Shown here piece by piece: positions 34,001 to 46,000 of a DNA stretch of 64,000 bases (its first letter is position 1; each line of letters begins with the position of its first letter). The notes beneath the pieces are model-generated. The model ran no database searches. It was not told where the DNA came from and saw only the letters and a program-made list of their open reading frames with translations. The position numbers and the translations under genes were made by a program. Origin of the DNA: Stomoxys calcitrans (taxonomy: Eukaryota; Arthropoda; Insecta; Diptera; Muscidae); contig NC_081553.1 of the NCBI RefSeq assembly GCF_963082655.1, positions 59,355,571 through 59,419,570 on the forward strand, given 5' to 3'.

Positions 34001-37000
34001 TAGGACTACGAGCTCACTTATGAAAAATCGGTGCGGCAAGTGATAGCATGTGTAGGGCATGCGGGGAAGATGATGAGATGTTGGAGACATGAACCAACTT
34101 AGGGGAGTGGTATTGAAAACAAACTAAGGATTTTGTAAGTAGCACGGAATTCCTAAATTAGACCTAACTTAAATTTAGAGGTTTAGTTTAGTTTTTCATG
34201 GCAAAGTACCTCACAAATGTCGCTGCTGAAAATTTTTTCTGATGGTCTCGCCAGGATTCGAACCCAGGCGTTCAGCGTCATAGGTGGACATGCTAACCTA
34301 TGCGCTACGGTTGCCTCCATATTCTTATATATATAGAAATTAATTTTCAGAAAATTTTATTTCAGTAAACAAATAATAGTCTATTTTTCATATTTTTTTG
34401 GATAAAAACTAAACAATAGGCAACCATATTAAATAAATTGTATTTGTATTTTTGCGCTCTTTTGGTCTTTAAAATCTTTTCGTGGTTTTTCGATCTTCTT
34501 CCTGCTCGAGATCATATTCAATGCTTTCTAATCAAAGAATAGCATAGCAAAGAACTTATAAATGTGGGGCATGTGTGTGTTATTATTCAAAACACTTTGA
34601 CCGGTTAGTAGATCATGATTTCTCATACGCAAAGAACTTATAAAAGTTGAGCAAGTGTGCGTTATTATCCAAAACACTTGCAGTGACATTCAAAGATAGT
34701 TCAAGTGCACAACAAAAAGAGTTTGGCAATGTTGATGTGTTTGTTGTTCTTAGCATAGATGATTAGTTTGTATCGGAATAGTGGAAAGTGAGGCTTTCTT
34801 CTCTCTTGTTGCGCTAAGGAGAGTTAGAGGACTTATTGAGCTCTGTTTCAAAACAAATGCGTACTCTCCACCGTACTTAATAGTCTTTTGGGTATGTAGG
34901 GCACCTTAATCAATTTGATGAAGATACATGGTGTGATCCACTAACCAGTCAAAGAGTTTCGAATAATAACACACACTTGTCCAACTTTTATAAGTTCTTT
35001 GCTATGATATTCTTTGAATAGAAAGCATTGCATATGATCTCGAACTGGAAGATGTTCAAAAAATCACGAAAACAATTTTTTATTGTACTAAATGTTTCTA
35101 CAATTTATTTTTTCTGTTGGTACTATATAATTTAAACCTTTATTTAGTTATTCCATTGTACATATAAAGAATGCATTGAAATTCTCTTTCCATAATGGAA
35201 TCAGATGATTGTGGGACAGTTTTAATAAATTGCATCAATGATCAAAATGATATGCAAACAAATGGGCATAAATTGTGATTGCCTTGCGGGTGCAGCACAT
35301 GTGACAGTAGCAAATGATAAAATTCTCTAATCTACATGCATTAAAGTTCGTATAATGTCAATTTGAACTTATTTTTGTTATTCTAATACATAAATCAAGA
35401 TTTCTTAAAGTATTTTGACCTATAATTGAGACAGGAATTGCGAATTGAATGGGGGAAAATTTTTAATTTACAAAAAAGTAGTATTTGTAGAAATGATTTG
35501 CAGAAGGGCGGATTTTTCCAAACGTAATTTTTGAACAATCAAAATGCTCAAGAGATTTGCAAAAAGGCCGATATGCGAGATTATTATTAGGTTCGGTTGA
35601 AAAGAGGGTGAAGATATTAATACTCGGGTATTAAGCCATTTATACCCAAAAGCTGGGTATTTATAATTTTGCGGATATCTTGTCTACCAGAACATACTGT
35701 GCCAAATTTCATCGAATTCGGGTGATAAATGGAAATTTTAATGCCTCATGGAGATCGGTTGATATAGCGGCTGTATAAAACAAAAATCCGATTTTATGAT
35801 ATCAGAAGGTCAGGTTTATATACAAAAAAATACGAAATCGTCAAAAAAATTTTGAAAAATGTTTTTATACCCAAGATATCTGCAAAATTGAAAAAAACCC
35901 AAAAAAGATATTAATTGGGTATTTACCCTCCAAATACCCAAGCGTTGGGTATTTACCCGGTAGAAACCCATCCCTAGAAATGCTCAAACTTCTCATCATC
36001 TTCCCCGCATGCCCTACACATGCTATCACTTGCCGCGCCTTAAGTCTCATAGCTGCCTAACACTTAATCTGTATGTCAACTCCAGATATTTCATACATAA
36101 TTAGTACGTTGACGTGAAAATTCGCTTCCACTTTTGCTTATAACGCTTAACGATAAACCGATTTCACTTATCCGAACTAGGATAAGTGAAACCAAATTTA
36201 TGTATTCCTACCGTTTCACTTATCCGGTTTCGACATATTAGTTTTTTTTTAACGGTCAAGAGTTTTATAAAGGCAAAATTGTGGTACATATTACGGCTGA
36301 ATTGATTTTAATAAAATTGCCATCAATCGAAAGATATTTTGCCAGAAATGTGAAGAATATATATAAAAATTAATTTTCCGAAAAGAAAAAAGATGAAATG
36401 AGGAATTAATTTTTAATAAAAGAAAGAAGCAGAAAGAGTAAATTTTTGTTGCTTTTTACTTATGCATCCATTATTAATAAGAAAGCAAAGCCATAGGTGA
36501 GAGTAAAGCCATAGGCAGATGTGCAAGAGAAAGAGAGTTAGGGTATCATGGGGATGTGATGTGCAGGGATGCCAACTTAGTGCTTTTCGCACTAAATTTG
36601 GTGCTTTTTAGTTACCCAAAAAGCCGAAATGTTACCACCAAGTGCCAAACGACAAAAAGGCACTAAATGTACGCTTTTTGCATTTCTAGTTAGTGCTTTT
36701 TACCCTCTTCGTAGAAAAGTCTTAAATGTCGCCAACATTTACGAGATGAGAATGTCAACTGAACATGTTTCCTGAGGGTCAACCCAGTATTTGAATTTCG
36801 ACGATCAGATGGGTCAGGTCAACCAAATCAAAGCTGGACGGCCAAAAGAAAAACATTCAATGGGGACGCCCCATTATTTTGCGCCAATTCGCCCAATTCG
36901 TGTTGTGATTTTCTGGAGTTTTTGACTTCTTTCAAGCTACGATTCGCAAAAATGTCGACAAATTTCCAAAATTTAAGTTAGTGCTTTTGTGCTCCTTTTT

Positions 37001-40000
37001 GCACAAAATGTTACTCTGTTTTACGCTTTTTACAATTTTGGTTACGCATTTTGCTGGTAAATTGTTGGCATCACTGGATGTTGTGCGTGGAACAATTTGG
37101 CATATATGTATGTGTGTCAGCTATTGTCAAGTTTCGGCTATATGATGACGGATGTAGCATTTGTTATTTGTACATTTACTGAGTGCCTCCAAAACAAGAC
37201 AACAACAAAAAACAAAGATGCAAGGATGTGGTGTGTGGGTTTTATAATATGTTGGCAACGGTTAAATACAACTTTGGCATCGCATTTATTGTTTTTAAAC
37301 ATTGAAGTGCAAATTAAAGAACGATTATGCTCAGTGAAAGTAAAAAATTGTGTCATACTATGCATCCAATGAACGAAATAGTAGCTGGACAGTTTAAAGA
37401 AGAAAGGGAGGGGCTGTTCATTGTATGATGGGTCCATATCTTTTTTTAACTACAGCAGAACCGATTTCTTTGAAATGTTCACAGTATACAATGATTCTGT
37501 GTTGAAGATAGGGATTATGTGTGAAATCCGTTTTCCCTAACCAATCGAACGCGTATTTGACTGCAATGATGGCAATATGGAGTCTCAAATGGAAGGTACA
37601 ACAAATCTGACATAGAAATATGGCGTAAAGTGGGGTTTATACCCACCCCTAAAATCCTTAAAAATGAAAATTTGGTAGTCAAGTTTTAGAAGAATAGTAC
37701 GAATCTTACATTGAAATATGGTTTCAAAGGGCCTTACTCCAAAAATGTCCCAACGGACATGTAAACTAATCAACTTCAAGGGACATTGAACTAAATGCTG
37801 ATGGCCCGTTCTATCCGCAAGTATACATGTCCTCCGTAAAGTATGTAAAGGGTGATTTTTTAGCTTTTATTTTTTGGCAACACTGGTTTAAACAGCTAAC
37901 GCAGGTTTCGTGTTTTGTTCCACTTTCAAACATCTTTAATTTGGTCTATAATTTAACCAGGAATAGTCTTACAAACGAACAATGCTTGAAAATTATTGAA
38001 TTATATTATCAAAATGCGTGCTCTGTTAAGAACGTTCATCGCGCGCTTCTTCCATTCCATCGACGAAGCTTATTTTTTGCTCAATGATTACGTAAATAAG
38101 CATAATTGTCGATTTTGGAGTAAAGATCAGCCAGAAACATTGCAACCAAGCTACCAAGTCATAGTTTATGGGCTGGTGGCATCATTGGACCATTCTTCTT
38201 CAAAGATGATGCCAATCGTAACGTGAATGGTGAGCGCTACCGTGAGATGATATCCAATTTTTTTTGCCAAAATGCAAGAGTTTGGCTTGCATGACATGTG
38301 GTTTCAACAAGACGGTGCCACATGCCACACAGCACGCGTAACAATTGGCTTATTGAGAACATTTTATTTCATTTTATTTAGACTATTTTTTGCGGGGCTA
38401 TGTTAAAGCTTATGTCTATACAGACAAGTTCGCTTCAATTGACGCATTAGAAGACAACATTGAAGCATTTATTCGTGAGATACCGGTCGAAATGTGAGAG
38501 AGAGTATACCAAAACTGGATTAAACGCAAGGACCTTTTGAGGCGTAGTCTCGGTCAACATTTGCCTAAAATAGTCTTCAAACATTAAATTATATGGACCG
38601 TACTTTCAAACCATTCAACAACATTCAAATAAAAATTTAATGCATTTTATCTGTTTTTATACCCTCCACCATAGGATGGGGGTATACTAATTTCGTCATT
38701 CTGTTTGTAACTCCTCGAAATATTCGTCTTAGACCCCATAAAGTACATATATTCTTGATTGTCATGACATTTTAAGTCGATCTAGCCCTGTCCGTCCGTC
38801 TGTCCATCCGTCCGCCTGTCTCTCGAAAGCACGCTAATTTTCGAAGGAGTAAAGCTAGCAGCTTCAAATTTTGCACAAATACTTCTTATTAGTGTAGCTC
38901 GGTTGGGATTGTAAATGGGCCATATCGGTCCATGTTTTGATATAGCTGCCATATAAACTGATCTTGGATCTTGACTTCTTGAGCCACTAAAGTTCTTATC
39001 CGATTTGGCTGAAATTTTGCATAAGGTGTTTTATTATGACTTCCAAAAACTATGCTGAGTATGGTTGACATCGGTTCATAACCTGATATAGCTGTTATAT
39101 GAACCTATTTGGAGTCTCGACTTCTTGAGCGTCTAGAGGGCGCAATTTCTTTCCGATTTGGCTGAAATTTAGCACGACGTGTTACACGTGTTACGACAAC
39201 TTACAACAACTGTGCTAAGTATGCTTTAAATCGGTTCATAACCTGATATAGCTGTCATATAAACCGATTTTGAGTCTTGACTTCTTAAGCCACTAGAGGG
39301 CGCCATTCTTATCCGATTTAGCTGAAATTTTGCATGAGGTGTTTTGTTATGAATTCTAACAACTGTGTCAAATATGGTTCAAATCGATCCATAACCTAAT
39401 ATAGCTGCCATTTAAAGACATCTGGGATCTTGACTTCCTGAGCCTCCAGAGGGCGTAATTATTATCAGAATTGGCTGAAATTTTGTACAACGGCTTTCCC
39501 CATGACCTTTACGATACGTGTCAAATATGGCCCGAATCGGTCGATAGCCCAATACAACTCCCATATAAACTGATCTCTCTATTTTACTTCTTGAGCCCCT
39601 AAAGGGCGCAATTCTTACTCGAATTGGCTGAAATTTTACACAATGAATTCTACTGTGGCCTCCAACATTCAATACAATAATGGTCCGAATCGGACCATAA
39701 GTTGGTATAGCTCCAATATTAAATAAATTCTTTTCTTTTATCCTTTTTTTGCCTAAAAAGAGATATCGGAAAAAGAACTCGACAAATGCGATCTTTGGTG
39801 GAGGGTATATAAGATTCGGCCTGGCCGAACTTTGCACGCTTTTACTTGTTTAGATATCATTATTGCTTCTTGCTGTTAACATGTTTCCAAGGATACGAGT
39901 CATGCTTTTTTACTCTCGAAACAAATATCATTATTACTCCTTGCTTTTAACATGTTTCCAAGGATACGAGTTATGCTCATGTGCTCTCAAAACATCGCCA

Positions 40001-43000
40001 CATTATAAATTGTGTTGAAATAAACAATAAACATTAATTTATCTCTACCCACATCTCGACTAAATTCCCCTGTTCATAAAGTATAAAATTGATTTAGGTC
40101 AAATAGTACGATAGATGATGTCTATTATATGTCTTTTATACCATTGCCATCAGTACATTATGTATATTAGGATAGGTCGAACACTTTGTGAAAAAGAAGA
40201 TATTTACAAACGTAAAAACGTGCTTTGTTCAGCCGGACAGAGTCTTATATCCTCTCCACCATGGTAAGTATATATTGAATTCTTTGAAATTGTTTCCCGG
40301 TTTAACGTTTAACCAGTTACTTTTTAAGTGCCAAGTACTATTTAAGTACAAAGTACTTTTTAAGTACCAAGTATTTTTCAAGTACCAGGTACTTTTCATG
40401 TGCCAATTACTTTTTTGATATACCTGGTGCTTTTTATGTACCAGGTACTTGTTAAAAACCAAGTATTTTCTTGAAGTACTAGGTATTTAAAAAAAAAAAC
40501 AGGTACATTTTTAAGTACCATGTACATTTTGAAATATCCGATAATTTTTTAGCTACCTGGTACTTTTTTAAGTACCAGTTTCTTTTTTAAGTACCAGGTA
40601 CTTTTTAAAGAACGAGGTACTTTTTTAATTACCACGTACTTTTTTCAAAACTAGGTACTTTTTTTAAGTAACAGCTACTTTTTTAAGTGTCATGTTCATT
40701 TTTACGTACCACGTTCATGGCCGGTCTAAAACAAAGCAATTGTTCGATTGCATCCTCTCCATTCTTCTACGGTAACTACTATGCGGGACAACCATGTGTA
40801 CAAAAATTTACTTTTTAAGTACCAGGTACCTATTTAAGAACCAGGTACTTTTTAAAGAAGCAGGTAATTTGTTAGTTCCCACGATTTTAGATCTCTCCTA
40901 AATACCGGCCATGAGCAAAGCAATTGTTCGATAGTGTGCTCCCCCATGGGCCATATGGCCCATAACACTGTGACCCGTTGAGTTATCGTCACCGATTCAG
41001 CATTGGTTATCTCCACTGCTAGTTGCAGTAGTTCGTCATGTGGCACGTTTGCCAGACCGGCTGCAGATTCGCCCGCCTAAGATGTATACTTTCTGTGCAG
41101 GAGTGGAAGGCTCTAGTAAGGCATTTAGGTTACATAAAATGCTCTTTAAGAATCCCAGCACAACCAGCTCCTGGAGGAGAGAGGGCAGGCCTAACACAGA
41201 CAGCAACCAGAAGCCGGTAAAACTTCTTATCGAAACGCATTTTTCAAACAGCAATATTGAAGTCGGCGATCATAATATAGGAAAATAGGAATTTCCTACA
41301 CTGAAAGTCTCTTCGGTGGCAATGTCTGCTAGGAGAAGATCGTGTGGATTTTCCAGACATTTAGATCATCCGGAGCGAACAAAATCATCTTTACAATACA
41401 GATGCATTTGAATTACTCTGACATCACTAGAAAGGATTTTCAGGGCAAGCGTGTAGAGATATAGGGGTGGTCTATAAGGATTTAAGGCCCATCAGTCTGA
41501 CCTCACTTTTACTCCAAACATTGAAAAGACTGATAGACCTGAAGCTGAGGTAGGGATTGTCATCGGATAACTTCAGTGAAACCCAAAACATATACCTCAA
41601 GCGAAGATCTGTGTAAACGGCCACCATGAAGTGGTACGTGACGTCTAGACGCCTCTACATCGTACAGAATACGCTATAGTGGACTTCATGGATTTCGAGA
41701 GGCAATATTACAATGTGAAGATATGGTCGACAGTCGACGTCCTGGACCGCACAAGGGTCACTCAAATAACTCCGGGCGCATAATGTGTCACACAGCAGAA
41801 ACATCAATGCGAACTTGGGATGTATTTTTGTCAGACGGGAATGCCTCAGAAGGGAGTATTCTTGCTGATTCTATGGAACCTTGTAATGAACGAAGTCCTA
41901 TTGGATCTCCACAATATTGTGCTGCAGATCCAAGTCACAGAGGGGACGGTTGAGATACACTACGAGAAATGACTTGAGAACAAACACAAGGAAGACGGAT
42001 AGCGACGAACAGCTGAGTCACAGAAAGGTCGCAAGAGACTGTAGAGATGGACCATGAGAAATAGCTTAAGGACGACCACAAGTAAAAAAAACTAGTGTTT
42101 TTCACTCTAGTGCTTTCCACTCGGGTCAACGATCTGTTGAGTCAGACATCGAATCCGATCTACTCATTTGCGGATGACAGTAATCTCTGTCATTCGTACT
42201 CATTCGACCATAGGCCGAATCTTTGAGTTATAGAGGCGGATTAAGATTTACTGGGCATTTCTGAGTGTGGTTGAATGAATCGACTAGATTTTAATGCACG
42301 GAAGACTCAGTGCTGCTTGTTGTCACACATACGATTCGCTGACCCGTTACGATCATCTTTGTCTATTAACGGTATAGATGTTGACCAATCAGAAGCTTGT
42401 GATGTTTTGGGCATGAAAATAAAAAGTGATGTCCGTTGGGCTTAACATGTATTTGAAGTGTCGAAAGAAGCATTCAAGTGTTTAGGCTTCCTTAAACGGT
42501 GTAAGAGTTACTTTACTCAGTCTGATCTTAACATCTACATCACTTTCATAAGGCCGAAAATGGAGTAAAACTCAAATGTATGAGCTGGAGCTTTAAAATC
42601 ATCCCAGGTGCTACTGGACCGTGAACAGAACTCTATTGCCCCCCTCTAACATGGTTGCAATGTGGGTTGTTTGGCGCTGTTCTATCGGTACTTTCATGGT
42701 GTGTGTTCGTCTGATATTCGTCTTCTTGTTCCTGATGTAAGGATGTTTTTCAGGGAAACTAGACATTCCAGGAACTCACACCCAATTGTAATTGATTGGA
42801 GAGCGGACCGCACAATGCATTAAAGAGAGAATTCTTATTTCGCTCGTATCGTTCGTATGAGGAATCGACTTCCGGCTAATGTTTCTCCCACCCACTTTGA
42901 CATCCAGAGTTCCTAATTTCCTTTCGCCAACGCAATGCCTTCCATTCATTCAAAAAAAGTATATGTTCTTATCCTGGCACGAGTCCGAGCCACCCTAATT

Positions 43001-46000
43001 AATAACCACCATGTACGTATACATTGCACTATTTATTATGTATTATATTTGCGTTTATTTCTTTCTTCCAAGAGTGCATTTCACTTGATGCTAACAACAG
43101 CAACAACAATATTTTCCACATTCAAACTTTATGACCCAGCCCCACAAGTACGATTGACCTACTACAGAGAAGCTGAAGACAGCTGACGACTCTAAACTAA
43201 CAATGGTTGTGGCAAACGTAGAAGAAGAAAAAAACTTTCTTATATGTAATGGCCAAGTAGGTCTTAGTCTCTCGATAGATCTTTTGCTTTGGCTGCGGAC
43301 AGGGATAACAACATTTGCCGGATAATCATGTTTGACTGCAGAAGTTGAGTTTAGCTTTTTTTCTGATTTTCCAGTTTAGTTTTTGTATTTTTTGTATTCT
43401 TTATCATTTCCTTAAAGCACTTTTGTGTTGTCATCTATGCAATGTTGTTGCAAAAAAAGTAACAGCAAAACTTGAAGTGCTTTGTTTTGTGTGTGGGGGG
43501 GGAGGGAAATGACTTTAAAACGACTGACTCCATTCACATTTTATTGCAATTATTTTTATGGAATATCATATTTGTTGGGTTTTTTGTTTCTTCGAAGAGA
43601 TTCGAAATTCAATTCATGTTTTGTGTTGTGGAAAATTGTCATAATTTCACGGCATTATTATGTACGATTTAAAAGTTTTCTTTTTTTGCCCTAATTTGAT
43701 TTCTTTGATACTTGATAAATTCAAGCAAATTTGGCCAACGATTCGTTTTTTGCTTACAAGAAGAAATGGAAATTGTTGACGTTTTTAACTTCAGAGTTTT
43801 TGAAGTGCTGTACAATTGTTGAGTGAAATAAAATTAAATTTGATACTGGGATACCTAAAACCATGATCCATGGATTCTGCTAAAAATGTTTGAAAATAAG
43901 CTCAGGTTGAGAACAAACCCGAGGAACACGGAGCCGCTCCTCTCCACTCTATGATATAATATACCGCAGTTCACCACTCACTCTCACCTTTAAACGGTAA
44001 CACCCTACAGTTGACAAAGCAGGCGAAAAATCTGGACCGAGTCCTCGATTCGAAACTGTGCTGAAAAAGGTAAACATAGGAAAGAAGCCGAAATGCACTG
44101 TACACTTTCTACTCCTGCAGAAGGATGTTCGATAGGAAGTGGTGATTAGCTCGAAGGCGATTTACTGGACTACTTGCGGCCATTGTGAAACCAGTGCTAA
44201 CATACGACGCACTGGTATGGTTGAAGGCTGTGGAGAAGGAGACGCACAAAAAGGAGTTCCAGAAGGGCCAAAAACTTAGGGTAAGGTTAGGTTAGGTTAA
44301 AAAGGGGGTGCAGATATTAATCCGCCAGATGCCACTATGGACATACACCTAAGCCATTAATCGGCTTGTTGTGCGCTCTAAAAACTATAAAGTAAAATAG
44401 CAAATTTTGCCCATGACCATCCCATTAAGGAAGAGGGGCAAACTTCTCACATATCAATGAGTGCAGTCCGATTCTATTTGACCCAGATCGGTCTAGATTT
44501 GGATATAGTTGTCATATAGACCGATCTCTCGATTTAAGGTCGCAGTTTTTGTCCGATTTCGCCAAAATCTGGTACAGTAAGTTGTGTTAGGCCCTTCGAC
44601 ATCCTTCTTCAATTTGGCCCAGATCGGTCTAGATTTGGATAAAGCAGCCATATAGACCGATCTCTCGATTTAAGGTCTTGCGTCCATAAAAGGCGCATTT
44701 ATTGTCCGATTTCGCCGAAATTTGGGACAGTGTGTTGTGTTAGGCCCAACGACATCCTTCTTCAATTTGGCTCAGATCGGTATAGATTTGGATATAGCTT
44801 CCATATAGACCTATCTCTCGATTTAAGGTTTTGGGCCCATAAAAGGCGCATTTATTGTCCGATTTCGCCGAAATTTGGGACAGTGAGTTGCGTTAGGCTC
44901 TTGGACAACTTTCTGCAGATTGACCCAGATCGGTCTAGATTTGGAAATAGCTGCCATATAGACCGATCTCTCGATTTAAGATTTTGGGCCCATAAAAGGC
45001 GCATTTATTGTCCGATTTCGCCGAAATTTGCGACATTTAGTTGAGTTAAATTTCGCTCAAATTTGACACAGAGACTTATGTTCTGCAAAATTCTACAATG
45101 TCTTGCACTTATTAGAGCACTCAATATCCATGTCCAATTTAGTTCAAATCGGACCATATTTCGATAAAGCTGCTATGGAAGCATAAATTTTGTATTTTTT
45201 ACCGGATCCTGACGAAAGGTGGATTACATATATATACCCGAGGTGGTGGGTATCCAAAGTTCGGCCCGGCTGAACTTAACTCTTTTTTACTTGTTTATAT
45301 GGAGTTTGACAGCATTCCGACTGAAAAGCTCAACAGAATACTCAGCTTTATTGGCAAGTTGGGATGGACACGTTATGTACTATGCACCCTCTCCGTAGAG
45401 ATTTTGCACGTACCAGATGTAATTTCACAAAATCATGGTCATTAAAACGTTTGTGGGAGTCGTCAACATTACAGTGGTGCGTTCTTTTCTTTCGTTTCTT
45501 CAAAGTATTTTGTTGCTCTTATTTATGTGGCCCGACGCCTTAACCCAAGCTTTTATAGTTTTTTGATGAGGTCGACGCCACTACGTCCATGGTTCTGATG
45601 AAAGGTCAATATTGGGCTGGACTTACATAACTTGATATGGAACCTTCCCTATAATGATAAAGTCGTTACAGCATTGGTGCAAGTTAATGGAGACTACTAG
45701 TGCCGTGCCATTGAGTATCAACACGAGTATCATACGCTGGTGTGCTGGCATTGGTAGACGGATAAAATCGCTCATTTCTATTTCTATTTCAATTTTCATT
45801 TTTTTTTTTTTCAATTTTCAAAACGCTCTATGTTGAAAAAACGATTTATTAAATTGTTGAAGTACAGGCACGAATTTATGTCGATTAAATTGAACATTCA
45901 AAATTATTGTTTCGCGTACACGTAACTCTTTTTCTGCATTAATCTTTATGAGTCATATATTTCACAAAATTCCTCTACATGTTTTTTTTTGGTTATTCAT

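Noticed and set aside
37097..37437. Overlapping open frames of 91 and 99 codons on opposite strands
   Set aside because: No recognisable domain and AT-rich composition; chance frames.
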